Positions 20,450-28,972 of a stretch of 56,519 nt of DNA are shown piece by piece. Both the position numbers and the translations under genes were made by a program. The DNA lies in the NCBI GenBank assembly GCA_027483605.1, contig JAIXUE010000046.1:1-56519 (forward strand), read 5' to 3'. Numbering within the stretch: position 1 is the first letter of the stretch; every line of letters begins with the position of its first letter. Below the pieces are notes generated by a model that worked only from the letters and a program-made list of their open reading frames with translations, was not told the origin of the DNA and searched no databases. Source of the DNA: Cryomorphaceae bacterium (GTDB taxonomy: Bacteria > Bacteroidota > Bacteroidia > Flavobacteriales_D > Crocinitomicaceae).

Positions 20450-21103
20450 TTATTTGACTGTGCGTTCTAACATGGGAACAAATTTAAAAGTACCAAATTC
20501 TTTGGAGCTATAGCTCGTTTGGCTGGTTTTGTGGATACAGAGCATTTTTTGTTCGGCCCCTTCACCAACTGGAATCACCATAAGACCTCCTACTTTGAGT
20601 TGTTCGAGCAAAACCGTCGGTATTTCTGGAGCGCCGCAAGTAACCAAAATGCGATCGTAGGGCGCATATACTCGGTTGCCTTTGTAACCATCACCAAAAG
20701 ATAAATTGGCATTGAGTTGAAAGAAATCAAGCATTTGCTTGGCTTTGGCATGCAATGGCTGGTGGCGTTCTATGGAATAAACTCTGGCGCCCATCTGACA
20801 GAGAATACAGGTCTGAAAACCTGAGCCCGTGCCAATTTCAAGCACTTTTAGTCCTTTTTCAAGTTGGAGCAGTTCAGTCTGAAAAGCAACGGTATAGGGA
20901 TGCGAGATGGTTTGACCAGAGCCAATTTGAAAAGCCATGTTGGTATAGGCCTGCTCATCAAATGCGAGGTCTAGAAAAAAATGACGCGGTATGGCATCGA
21001 AAGCAGCTAAAATACGTTGATCTTGAATGCCCATTTGAGCCAATTCTTCGATGAGCTGCCGACGACGGCCTTTGTGCTTAAAGGTATCTTTGAGGTGTTG
21101 CAT
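20450..21103 (-). CDS. pcm: Protein-L-isoaspartate O-methyltransferase
   Basis: 217 residues. 'IPRHFFLD', 'IGSGQTISHPY' and the SAM motif 'VLEIGTGSGFQTCIL' (about 87-101) are characteristic of Pcm, which methylates isoaspartyl residues in aged proteins to start their repair. Length is normal. It follows xth after 8 bases and precedes the regulator after 4, so it sits in the middle of an operon that links DNA repair and protein repair. Confidence 0.93.
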   Translation of the reverse strand: MQHLKDTFKHKGRRRQLIEELAQMGIQDQRILAAFDAIPRHFFLDLAFDEQAYTNMAFQIGSGQTISHPYTVAFQTELLQLEKGLKVLEIGTGSGFQTCILCQMGARVYSIERHQPLHAKAKQMLDFFQLNANLSFGDGYKGNRVYAPYDRILVTCGAPEIPTVLLEQLKVGGLMVIPVGEGAEQKMLCIHKTSQTSYSSKEFGTFKFVPMLERTVK

Positions 21104-21111
21104 GTGCGGTG

Positions 21112-21873
21112 TTAAGCGATAACAACCCCAACAGGGCAGTGATCTGAACCAAAAATATCATTGAGAATAAACGCTTCTTGAAGTTGAGGAATAAACGCTT
21201 CACTGACCAAGAAATAATCAATGCGCCAACCCACGTTTTTCTCGCGTGCACCGGCTCTGTAGCTCCACCAAGAATACTTGACTTGTTCGGGATGCAGCGC
21301 TCTAAAGCTGTCCAAGAGACCAGCGCTTACAAATGCGTTCATACCGTCGATTTCTGCTTGCATATAGCCTGCAGCTTTGTTGTAATTTTCTTTAGGGCGT
21401 GCCAAGTCTATGGCCTGATGCGCAACATTGAAATCTCCACAAACTACAACAGGCTTACTTTTTTCGAGGTTTTTTAGGTAGTTCAAAAAGGCTGTGTCCC
21501 AAGATTGACGGTAGCCTAAACGCAGTAGTTCACTACCTGAATTGGGCACGTAAACTGTAACCAAGTAAAAGTTGGTGAACTCAGCACAAATGACACGGCC
21601 TTCTGCGTCGTGATCTGGCATACCGATGTCGTAGGTAACAGACAGCGGCGCTACTTTGGTGAGTATAGCAGTTCCTGAATAACCTTTTCTTTCTGCAGAA
21701 TTGGCATACACTTGGTACTCCGTTAGCGGCGCAACGGCCTGAGCAACTTGTTCAGGTGTAGCTTTGGTTTCTTGCAAACAGATGACGTCTGGGGCCTGGG
21801 CCTGCATGTCTGCAATAAAGTTTTTGCCAACCACCGCGCGTATGCCGTTGACATTAAAGGACAGGATTTTCAT
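21112..21873 (-). CDS. xth: Exodeoxyribonuclease III
   Basis: 253 residues. AP endonuclease/EEP fold: 'FNVNGIRA', 'ICLQETKA' (metal-binding Glu), 'VVCGDFNVAH' (catalytic Asp-Asn), 'YSWWSYRAGAREKNVGWRIDY' region and the closing 'SDHCPVG' (catalytic His). It cuts at abasic sites in base excision repair. First gene of the xth-pcm-regulator-yfhO run; an exact TATTTTTG box lies 16 bases upstream, overlapping the end of the preceding barrel gene. Confidence 0.95.
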   Translation of the reverse strand: MKILSFNVNGIRAVVGKNFIADMQAQAPDVICLQETKATPEQVAQAVAPLTEYQVYANSAERKGYSGTAILTKVAPLSVTYDIGMPDHDAEGRVICAEFTNFYLVTVYVPNSGSELLRLGYRQSWDTAFLNYLKNLEKSKPVVVCGDFNVAHQAIDLARPKENYNKAAGYMQAEIDGMNAFVSAGLLDSFRALHPEQVKYSWWSYRAGAREKNVGWRIDYFLVSEAFIPQLQEAFILNDIFGSDHCPVGVVIA

Positions 21874-21889
21874 GGACTGAGTTTAAGCC

Positions 21890-21897
21890 CAAAAATA
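21890..21897 (-). promoter_or_regulatory. -7 box of the xth operon
   Basis: TATTTTTG on the minus strand, 16 bases before ATG 21873, in the 24-base gap after the barrel gene. No clear -33 element at the right distance. Confidence 0.5.
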
Positions 21898-22956
21898 CTA
21901 AAATTTCAGGCGCAAAAAGGTGTATAAAACAGGGATATTAGTTTGTTTACTGAGAAAATAACGAAACTCCTGACCCAACTGTAAAACGGGCCCAACGCGC
22001 TGCATCCAGCCTGCTGAAAAAGAAGAAAAAGCTCCAGATTCATGAGCAAAAACTACTTGTTGAGGGTCGTAAAAGAGTTCTGCCCTACCCACTAAATTTA
22101 AGTTGGGATTGAGCGCATAAGCAGCCTGTAAATTCGCTTGCCACCACCACTTCAGGTTGGCATCACCATTGCGCATTTGGGCGCCCAAATAGACGCAAGA
22201 TTGCAGGGTCCACTGCTCGTGCTGATAGGCCATATTGAGCTCCTGAAAAAAGCGCCAGCGATTGAGGCCAAGCTCGGGTGTTAGTTTACCAATTGGCGCT
22301 ACATCGCCATAAAAATGACTCCAGTTCCATTTCCACTTCTTGAATTCCCATTGAAACAACAAACCCAAGCTCGGCCTCACACCTGAAAAAGCGAGCCTTT
22401 GCCAGCTATTGGTTATGAAAAACTGAGATTTGAACTTTGGTGTCCACTGCTGTGTCCAGCGAAAGCCTGAAACATAATACGGTACGTATTCTGCAGACAA
22501 ACTGCGCGTAGCGGAAAGTTGATCTACACCTCGAGGTGTTTCTTGTGTATATGGAGAACTAAAAGTGCCATAAGCTAATTCACTTTTTCCCTTTTTAAAC
22601 TGCAGATAGCTCTCGTAAAGAAATCTTCGGTAGGCTGCTTCTGGCGCATAATTGTTTTGCATATAAGAACCTATGGCAGGCGAAAATTGAAACTTAAAAT
22701 GGTTTTTGGTATAAGCCAATTCGATTTCAAGCAAATTAATATCATAGTTACCTATTTTGGAATGCGACACCATAAACGGCAAACTAGAGATTCCTTTTTT
22801 AGAAACAGCAGCATAGCCATCGTAGGTGCCAGCTAATGAAAACTGTGCCTGAAAAGAAAAGGGAAGCAGCAACAGAAGCAAAAGGATTGAAAAACAACAT
22901 TTGCGATTCAACCTCCTTGTCCGATACTTATTGAGGATAGACTTTACCAGTGCCAT
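21898..22956 (-). CDS. Outer-membrane beta-barrel protein (BBP2-like)
   Basis: 352 residues. An N-terminal basic stretch and a long hydrophobic core (CCFSILLLLLLLPFSFQAQ, ending near residue 38) form a signal peptide. The mature part is rich in alternating aromatic/polar strands and resembles the putative porin-2 group of outer-membrane proteins ('NYAPEAAYRRFLYESYLQFKK', 'SFSAGWMQRVGPVLQLGQE') and ends in F, as barrels usually do. Function unknown; porin-like. The start overlaps the end of the DUF2807 lipoprotein gene by 29 bases, so the two are coupled. Confidence 0.78.
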   Translation of the reverse strand: MALVKSILNKYRTRRLNRKCCFSILLLLLLLPFSFQAQFSLAGTYDGYAAVSKKGISSLPFMVSHSKIGNYDINLLEIELAYTKNHFKFQFSPAIGSYMQNNYAPEAAYRRFLYESYLQFKKGKSELAYGTFSSPYTQETPRGVDQLSATRSLSAEYVPYYVSGFRWTQQWTPKFKSQFFITNSWQRLAFSGVRPSLGLLFQWEFKKWKWNWSHFYGDVAPIGKLTPELGLNRWRFFQELNMAYQHEQWTLQSCVYLGAQMRNGDANLKWWWQANLQAAYALNPNLNLVGRAELFYDPQQVVFAHESGAFSSFSAGWMQRVGPVLQLGQEFRYFLSKQTNIPVLYTFLRLKF

Positions 22957-23662
22957 ATTCAGCTTTTAAAAGAATTAGAGGTGTTCCGAAATAGTATAAA
23001 TTACCTTCGCCGTAAAGCTGCGCCTTGAGTTTGATTTGATCGGCGCGTATCGAGCTTGAAAGCGGAGATTCACTGCGAAAAGAAATGGAATCTTGCACCA
23101 TTAATGAAGGCGCTTCTAGCGCAGCTGAACCGTCGAGGTCTACAAAAAGTGCAGATGCCGCACCGGAAAGTCGCAGGGTTTGCCAGCCGTATTGGTTGCG
23201 CACTGTTGCTTTTTGGGCGTCGATTTGTAAGTTGACTGCACCAACCCCCTCTTTGAGAAAAATCAGTAAGTTGTCGGCTGTCCATTTGTTGCTGTTTCTG
23301 ACGGCTTCACTGTTGTCTAGATGCAGTTCTTTCAGGGTCGTAAAATGCACCACTGCCTTTACGTCGCCGCGCCGATACCTCAAAAAACCACAACGGTTTT
23401 CGTTGCGCAATTGTAGGGTATCCTTTTCGATTGTCGCGCTCAAAAAAGATTGCAAATGATTTCCTGCTAGCCACTCGATATAATTGAGTGAGTCTTGTAC
23501 GAGCACGACTTCTATATGCGGATGGATATGTAAATAGCTAAATGATGCAAGCGGCAACTGCGTTTTTTCAATAGTGCCCGTGCCTTTCCAACAACTGCGT
23601 TCTTGGGCTTTCTGACAGGCCCAGCAAAGCAAAAAAATCGATATGTAGCTGAGGGTACGCAT
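22928..23662 (-). CDS. DUF2807 (head GIN domain) lipoprotein
   Basis: 244 residues. Signal peptide with lipobox 'IFLLCWAC' (Cys about residue 16). The rest is a DUF2807-like beta-helix: 'GTIEKTQLPLASFSYLHI', 'LRLSGAASALFVDLDGSA' and 'GEGNLYYFGTP' are typical of this family, thought to be surface-associated in Bacteroidota. The usual order is kept but the GIN repeats are degenerate. It is 2 bases downstream of the acyloxyacyl hydrolase-like gene and overlaps the barrel gene. Confidence 0.82.
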   Translation of the reverse strand: MRTLSYISIFLLCWACQKAQERSCWKGTGTIEKTQLPLASFSYLHIHPHIEVVLVQDSLNYIEWLAGNHLQSFLSATIEKDTLQLRNENRCGFLRYRRGDVKAVVHFTTLKELHLDNSEAVRNSNKWTADNLLIFLKEGVGAVNLQIDAQKATVRNQYGWQTLRLSGAASALFVDLDGSAALEAPSLMVQDSISFRSESPLSSSIRADQIKLKAQLYGEGNLYYFGTPLILLKAEYGTGKVYPQ

Positions 23663-23664
23663 CT

Positions 23665-24717
23665 TTAAAAATGATAGGCCAAACCGAGTTCCATGTAGTC
23701 GGCTTTGGCATAATGCGTTTTGAGTGTCATTAAAGCCTCTAAGTGCTTGGTGAGCGCATAACGGGTACCTAGCCGAATGTAAATAGATTCATCGGGTTGC
23801 AGGACGTCCCGAAGGTATACGCCGGCGCCGTAAATAAAATGCAAGCGATCAAAAGATTGAATGTAACCCAAGAAAAGACCAAGCTGCAATGGATCTAGCG
23901 CTGCGGCTTGCGGATAACTAGGGTGCGACAGCAAACCAACTTTATAAATAACATCCAACGCTGCCTCAACGCCACCTTTTGGACTCAAATATTTACGTGC
24001 AAAAATATTGCCTGCATAAACAGGATAACGCCCAACACCCAAAGGCCTCATTTCTTTGGCGCTTGCGATGGCTGTTAGACCAAAAGTAAACTCCGGACGC
24101 TCGAGTTCTGTTGGCAGCTTCTCAGTGGAACGTTCTTTAAAAAAACGCTGCACACCTAAAGAAAGAAAAGGTACATTGATACCTAGGTTGGGCATTTGAT
24201 AACTCGCATTCGAAAAATGTGTCATGTCGATGCCCAATGTAAGGGCGGTATTGTTCCAGCGCCAGCTTTGCTTGAGCGCAAAGCACATCAAAGCATTGAC
24301 GCTAGAGCCAATTGCGATGTTCTCAGGATTCAATACAGGGTCAAAAGGCTTATTGGTGTAACCTAAACCCGTTGCAAATTTAAAGTCTAAACGATAGCGT
24401 TTGAGCTTGACAATTGGCAATTCTACAAAACCATAAAGCCCTAAAAAACGACCGAGAATTTCGTTGTTTCCGACCGAACCAAAAAACAGCGTGCCGCCCA
24501 CTAAAGGTTGGCGATAGGCTTGGTGCCATTGCTTGGCAGCCGCCGTTCGATAAATGTAGGAAAATTCGCCAGCAACTGCCGGCGCTTGCGGGAGGTGAGC
24601 CATAAGACCGCGATGAGCCAACAAAAAACCAAGTTTTTGACGGTATTCAAACCCAGGCTGTGCTGCAATTTTGACACCCCAACACAAGAAGCAAAACAAG
24701 AAGTAAATCGGACGCAT
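23665..24717 (-). CDS. Acyloxyacyl hydrolase / lipid A deacylase-like outer-membrane protein
   Basis: 350 residues from ATG 24717 (an in-frame TTG at 24723 lies inside the promoter box). Signal peptide to about residue 19 (FLCWGVKIAAQ). The region 'GLYGFVELPIVKLKRYRLDFK' to 'GIDMTHFSNASYQMPNLGIN' carries the His-Ser-Asn arrangement 'THFSNAS' seen in the PagL/acyloxyacyl hydrolase barrel family, which removes acyl chains from lipid A. The activity is inferred. It is the first gene of a three-gene envelope module with the lipoprotein and barrel. Confidence 0.8.
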   Translation of the reverse strand: MRPIYFLFCFLCWGVKIAAQPGFEYRQKLGFLLAHRGLMAHLPQAPAVAGEFSYIYRTAAAKQWHQAYRQPLVGGTLFFGSVGNNEILGRFLGLYGFVELPIVKLKRYRLDFKFATGLGYTNKPFDPVLNPENIAIGSSVNALMCFALKQSWRWNNTALTLGIDMTHFSNASYQMPNLGINVPFLSLGVQRFFKERSTEKLPTELERPEFTFGLTAIASAKEMRPLGVGRYPVYAGNIFARKYLSPKGGVEAALDVIYKVGLLSHPSYPQAAALDPLQLGLFLGYIQSFDRLHFIYGAGVYLRDVLQPDESIYIRLGTRYALTKHLEALMTLKTHYAKADYMELGLAYHF

Positions 24718-24720
24718 GGT

Positions 24721-24758
24721 CAAATTTAATCAAAAGCTCGTTGCAACTGCTAACTTTG
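24721..24758. promoter_or_regulatory. Compact divergent promoter, lipid A deacylase-like gene / mazG
   Basis: In a 45-base intergenic region, TAAATTTG on the minus strand (24721-24728) ends 3 bases before ATG 24717, and TAACTTTG on the plus strand (24751-24758) ends 4 bases before ATG 24763. Both are exact TAnnTTTG boxes. The -33 position of each would fall on or near the other's -7 box. Confidence 0.6.
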
Positions 24759-24762
24759 CACT

Positions 24763-25530
24763 ATGGACCCACGCTTACTTGCCTTTTCCCGACTGCTGCA
24801 AATCATGGATGAACTCCGCGAGCAGTGCCCCTGGGATCAAAAACAAACCTTTGAAACATTGCGACAGCTCACCATAGAAGAAACTTACGAAATGGCCGAT
24901 GCCATCACCGACAAAGACTATCAGAGTTTAGAGGGTGAACTGGGTGATTTGTTCTTGCATCTGGTTTTTTACAGTAAAATCGGCAGCGAACAAGGTTTGT
25001 TTGATGTGGAGAGCGTTCTGAATAAAATCTGCGACAAATTGGTTCACCGCCACCCTCATATTTATGGTGATGTAGAGGCTACCGACGAAGAAACGGTCAA
25101 AGCCAACTGGGAAAAACTCAAGCTCAAAGAAGGCAAAAAATCAGTATTAGAAGGTGTTCCTGCATCGCTACCCGCGTTAGTCAAAGCCACTCGCATTCAA
25201 GAAAAAGTAAAAGGAATTGGTTTTGAATTCGAAAAGGCCGAAGACGTTTGGGCCAAAGTACAAGAAGAGCTCAGCGAGCTCAAAGCAGAAATTGACCAAA
25301 ATAGTGATCAAGTAGAAGCAGAATTTGGAGACGTACTCTTTTCTTTGGTCAACTACGCGCGTTTTTTAAAAATTTCGCCAGAAAATGCGCTCGCCACTAC
25401 AAATCAGAAATTCATGAGGCGCTTCAAGCAAATGGAGCAGCTGCTCTCCAAGGAAGGGCTTTTGGTCCAAGATCAAACTTTGGCAATCTTAGATACTTAT
25501 TGGGAGCGAGCAAAGAATAATGAGAAATAA
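24763..25530 (+). CDS. mazG: Nucleoside triphosphate pyrophosphohydrolase MazG
   Basis: 255 residues with the two tandem MazG domains of the E. coli-type enzyme. The first has 'CPWDQKQTFETLRQLTIEETYE' region and 'ELGDLFLHLVFY', the second 'VQEELSELKAEI' and 'EAEFGDVLFSLVNY', each with the EExxE...ExxD magnesium sites. It hydrolyses NTPs to NMPs and pyrophosphate (house-cleaning, ppGpp control). A likely leaderless mRNA; followed after 23 bases by a small channel gene. Confidence 0.94.
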   Translation: MDPRLLAFSRLLQIMDELREQCPWDQKQTFETLRQLTIEETYEMADAITDKDYQSLEGELGDLFLHLVFYSKIGSEQGLFDVESVLNKICDKLVHRHPHIYGDVEATDEETVKANWEKLKLKEGKKSVLEGVPASLPALVKATRIQEKVKGIGFEFEKAEDVWAKVQEELSELKAEIDQNSDQVEAEFGDVLFSLVNYARFLKISPENALATTNQKFMRRFKQMEQLLSKEGLLVQDQTLAILDTYWERAKNNEK

Positions 25531-25553
25531 AACAACAGTATAAAAAAAGGACT

Positions 25554-26057
25554 ATGGATGCTTTTTACCAACACGCCATCAAATCACTCATCTTATTGGC
25601 GATTACCCTATTGATTCGTTTTTTTGCAGGCAAGGCTGTCACGCGTTTTTTAGTCAAATTTGAAGGAGACATCAAAAGAAAACGCGTTTCTATTCGCATC
25701 ATCAACCTCTTTTTGTCGATTTTTTTCATCCTCATCAATGCGGCTATTTGGAACATTGAAACCAATGATCTTTTGGTTTTCTTCACCTCCACCATTACGG
25801 TCATTGGCATCGCTTTTTTTGCCAACTGGTCAATTTTATCTAACATTACAGCAAGCCTCATTTTATACTTCAACCATCCGCTCAAGATTGGCGAAACCGT
25901 GCGCATTTACGATAAAGAGTTTGATGCAGAGGGTGAACTCATCGATTTGAGCTTTTTTTTCATGTACATCAAGTCAGTGGAAGGTAACCTCATCACCATA
26001 CCCACATCTGCCGTATTGAATAAAACAGTGATCATCAAGTCAAATACTTTGGTCTAG
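25554..26057 (+). CDS. Small MscS-family mechanosensitive channel
   Basis: 167 residues. Three hydrophobic segments (about 8-28, 44-64, 68-100) and the MscS beta domain ('NWSILSNITASLILYF', 'HPLKIGETVRIYD', 'GNLITIPTSAVLNKTV'). The C-terminal alpha/beta domain of full MscS (286 residues) is absent, as in many short Bacteroidota members. Expected to open on osmotic downshock in the inner membrane. It follows mazG closely and converges with the HD hydrolase gene. Confidence 0.85.
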   Translation: MDAFYQHAIKSLILLAITLLIRFFAGKAVTRFLVKFEGDIKRKRVSIRIINLFLSIFFILINAAIWNIETNDLLVFFTSTITVIGIAFFANWSILSNITASLILYFNHPLKIGETVRIYDKEFDAEGELIDLSFFFMYIKSVEGNLITIPTSAVLNKTVIIKSNTLV

Positions 26058-26070
26058 AAATCCAAAATTA

Positions 26071-27309
26071 CTAGCGCGGATAGCACAAAAAGTATTTCTC
26101 CACGGGCGTAGACAAGGCCGAAATATTGAGGTTATCTGAAGCTTGAGAAAGCTCGATGATTTCGCCGTTTTTTCGCAATAAATTGATGTTTTGCTTTTGT
26201 TCGTTATAAGCTTTATTGGTCAGGCGATCTGAGTAAATGAAATACGAAAGGTCTTGCTCTGATAATTGGTGCTCTTCTCGAATACGCTGCTGAACGGCAG
26301 CAATCCGCGCTGCACTAAAAGGCGTTTTCGAAATTTCGATTTTGAATAATTGGCGATTGACCAAACCGGAGCAAAGCGTTGCCAAAATATAATCGGGTGC
26401 AAATTGCCAGACTTTAATGGCGCCCCAAATGTCGTAGTCGTCTAGTCGCGCAAAATGCGTCAACACCATGGGGTCTTGCTCAAAGTGCTCGCTTTTGATG
26501 TCCTGAGACAAGAAGAAATGCAAGGATGGGCTGGCAAACAATGGCGTGCCTTCCTTGACCAATTCTTTGGCACGGCGCAGCGCATGGATGAGCATGAACT
26601 CAGCGGCCACCACCGTCTTGTGCAAATACACTTGCCAGTACATGAGTCGGCGTGCCACAATAAATTTTTCTACGGAGTAAATCCCTTTTTCTTCGAGCAC
26701 CAAATGCCCTTCATGGACATTCAGCATTTCAATCAGCCGCTCGCTGCCAATGACACCCTCCGAAACACCTGAATAAAAGCTATCGCGGTTGAGGTAGTCT
26801 AGGCGGTCCATATCGAGTTGGCTCGATACCAATTGGTGTAAAAACGGACGATGGTATTCATTTTTGAAAATCTCGAGCGCTAAAGCGAGGTCTTGGCCAT
26901 ACTCAACGGTAAGTTCAGCAATGAAATAGGCTGAGATTTGTTCGTGACTGACGCCGCAAACGATATCGTATTCTAGTGCATGGCTAAAAGGGCCGTGGCC
27001 GATGTCGTGTAGTAAAATTGCCAAACAAACCGCGCGCTCTTCCTCCTCGCTGATCGGATGGCCTTTGCGGCGAATGCTATTAACGGCTTGGGTCATGAGG
27101 TGCATGGCCCCCAAAACGTGATGAAAGCGCGTATGCATGGCGCCCGGATACACCAAATGACTGAGGCCTAATTGTTGGATGCGGCGCAAGCGCTGCAAAT
27201 ATGGATGCTCGAGAATATCGAAAATAATTTCGTGGGGCAAAGAAATAAAACCATAGACTGGGTCGTTTATGATTTTCTTCTTGTTGTTGGGGGCTGTGTT
27301 CGCTGGCAA
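26071..27309 (-). CDS. HD-domain phosphohydrolase (TTG start)
   Basis: 412 residues. The HD site is 'HTRFHHVLGAMHL' and 'ILLHDIGHGPFSHALE' (about residues 60-120), as in dGTPase/YdhJ-like proteins; the substrate is unknown. The conserved start region 'KKIINDPVYGFI' (about 11-22) fixes the frame. The only possible start is TTG 27309: an in-frame TGA lies about 20 bases upstream and no ATG or GTG occurs between. A TAGCTTTG box with TTG 18 bases before it supports transcription from 27333-27361. Divergent from porX. Confidence 0.85.
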   Translation of the reverse strand: MPANTAPNNKKKIINDPVYGFISLPHEIIFDILEHPYLQRLRRIQQLGLSHLVYPGAMHTRFHHVLGAMHLMTQAVNSIRRKGHPISEEEERAVCLAILLHDIGHGPFSHALEYDIVCGVSHEQISAYFIAELTVEYGQDLALALEIFKNEYHRPFLHQLVSSQLDMDRLDYLNRDSFYSGVSEGVIGSERLIEMLNVHEGHLVLEEKGIYSVEKFIVARRLMYWQVYLHKTVVAAEFMLIHALRRAKELVKEGTPLFASPSLHFFLSQDIKSEHFEQDPMVLTHFARLDDYDIWGAIKVWQFAPDYILATLCSGLVNRQLFKIEISKTPFSAARIAAVQQRIREEHQLSEQDLSYFIYSDRLTNKAYNEQKQNINLLRKNGEIIELSQASDNLNISALSTPVEKYFLCYPR

Positions 27310-27314
27310 GTTGC

Positions 27315-27361
27315 TAACTTTAAAAATTCAATCAAAGCTATTAAAAATAAGACATATGCAA
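27315..27361. promoter_or_regulatory. Face-to-face promoters, HD hydrolase / porX
   Basis: Minus strand: TTG (27359-27361), 18 bases, TAGCTTTG (27333-27340), exact -7 match, 23 bases before TTG 27309. Plus strand: TAACTTTA (27315-27322), 33 bases before ATG 27356. Each -7 box lies downstream of the other, so the two transcripts would overlap at their 5' ends. Confidence 0.5.
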
Positions 27362-28900
27362 GGTAAAATTCTTTGGGCCGACGACGAAATCGAATTACTC
27401 AAACCACACGTGCTCTTTTTGGAGTCAAAAGGTTATGAAGTAGATACCGCCACCAACGGCCAAGATGCCATCGAAAAAGCCTTGGGTCAGCATTTTGACA
27501 TCATCTTCCTCGATGAAAACATGCCCGGACTGAGCGGCCTAGAAACGCTAGCACAAATTAAGGAGCACAAAGCACTTGTGCCAGTCGTGATGATCACCAA
27601 AAGCGAAGAAGAACACATCATGGAAGAAGCGATCGGTTCCAAAATTGCCGATTACCTCATCAAGCCCGTCAACCCGAATCAAATCTTGCTGAGCATCAAA
27701 AAAAACCTCGACCACAGCAAGCTCATCAGTCAGAAAACCAACGCGAGCTACCAACAAGAGTTTCGCCAACTCGGCATGCAACTGTCTGGTCGCTTAGACG
27801 CAGACGAATGGAAAGAACTCTATACCAAACTTGTTTTCTGGGAACTCCAACTCGACAACATCGAAGATACCGGGATGCGCGAAATCTTTGAGATGCAAAA
27901 GAAAGAAGCCAATAAACTCTTCTGTGACTTCATCGAAGACAACTACCTCGACTGGACCAGCGGCGACCCCGATGCCCCCACCATGATCCACACGCTCATC
28001 AAAGACCGCATTGCACCGCTCATCGGTAAAGAAAAACTCGCGGTTTTGGTCATCGACAACCTGCGCTTTGACCAATGGAAAACCATCGAAAGTATTGTAG
28101 GGCGCTATTTCCAAAAAGAAAAAGAAGACATCGTTTTCTCTATTTTACCCACCGCAACACACTATGCACGCAATGCTTTCTTCGCCGGATTACTCCCTTC
28201 AGAAATTGAGCGCCGCTTCCCAACCCTCTGGAAAAACGAAGACGACGAAGGCGGTAAAAACATGCACGAAAAAGATTTCTTAGAAGCGCAGCTCAAGCGT
28301 CTAGGCAAGAACGTGAAGTGGTCTTATAATAAAATCACCAACGTGGAGGCAGGCAAAAAACTCGCAGATCAATTCCACCAGTGGAAAGACAACGACGTCA
28401 ACTTCATTGTTTACAATTTCGTTGACATGCTCTCCCATGCCCGCACCGAAATGGAAGTCATTCGCGAACTCGCCGACAACGAAGCTGCTTACCGCTCCAT
28501 TACCACTAGTTGGTTAGAGCACTCACCGCTACTCGATATCCTTAAAAAAATTGCCGATGCCGGGCATAAGCTCATCATTACAACCGACCACGGCACCATT
28601 AAAGTCACCAAACCTGTGCGCATTGTAGGCGAACGCAACACCAACACCAACCTACGCTACAAAGCAGGGCGCGGCCTAAGCTACGACGCCAAAGAAGTAT
28701 TTGTGGTCAAAAATCCTCAAGAAGCGCAACTCCCTAAACTCAAACTTTCAGCCGAGTTTGTTTTTGCACGCGAACAAGATTTTTTTGTGTATCCCAACAA
28801 CTATAATCACTTCGTGAACTACTACGGACAAACCTTTCAGCACGGCGGCATTTCGCTCGAAGAAATCATGATTCCGTTTGTAGAGCTCAAAGCCAAATAA
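27356..28900 (+). CDS. porX: PorX, T9SS-linked response regulator with PglZ phosphatase-fold domain
   Basis: 514 residues. Receiver domain (D9, D10, phospho-acceptor D53, 'MITKSEEE', K102 region) fused to a PglZ domain of the alkaline phosphatase superfamily: 'LVIDNLRFDQW' (metal ligands), 'ILPTATHYARNAFFAG' (nucleophile Thr), 'NFVDMLSHAR', 'TTDHGT'. This architecture and length are those of PorX, partner of the kinase PorY, which controls type IX secretion genes in Porphyromonas and cleaves oligoribonucleotides. The start ATG 27356 begins the receiver domain directly; a longer frame from 27269 lies in the HD gene. porY is not in the window. It fits with the T9SS-type cargo genes at both edges. 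Confidence 0.93.
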   Translation: MQGKILWADDEIELLKPHVLFLESKGYEVDTATNGQDAIEKALGQHFDIIFLDENMPGLSGLETLAQIKEHKALVPVVMITKSEEEHIMEEAIGSKIADYLIKPVNPNQILLSIKKNLDHSKLISQKTNASYQQEFRQLGMQLSGRLDADEWKELYTKLVFWELQLDNIEDTGMREIFEMQKKEANKLFCDFIEDNYLDWTSGDPDAPTMIHTLIKDRIAPLIGKEKLAVLVIDNLRFDQWKTIESIVGRYFQKEKEDIVFSILPTATHYARNAFFAGLLPSEIERRFPTLWKNEDDEGGKNMHEKDFLEAQLKRLGKNVKWSYNKITNVEAGKKLADQFHQWKDNDVNFIVYNFVDMLSHARTEMEVIRELADNEAAYRSITTSWLEHSPLLDILKKIADAGHKLIITTDHGTIKVTKPVRIVGERNTNTNLRYKAGRGLSYDAKEVFVVKNPQEAQLPKLKLSAEFVFAREQDFFVYPNNYNHFVNYYGQTFQHGGISLEEIMIPFVELKAK

Positions 28901-28907
28901 TGTAAGC

Positions 28908-28950
28908 GTTCTAAAGAAAAAGAATTCTGTTTTTTTTGCTTCTTTAGAAC
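28908..28950. terminator. Inverted repeat after porX, possible terminator
   Basis: GTTCTAAAGAA (28908-28918) pairs perfectly with TTCTTTAGAAC (28940-28950) around a 21-base loop that itself contains T8. The arrangement is unusual for a terminator, since the T-run is inside the loop. Confidence 0.4.
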
Positions 28951-28972
28951 CATTCAAAATAACGAAAATCCG

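Noticed and set aside
27356..28900. PglZ domain as a phage-defence (BREX) component
   Set aside because: The fusion with a receiver domain is the PorX form; no other BREX genes are present.
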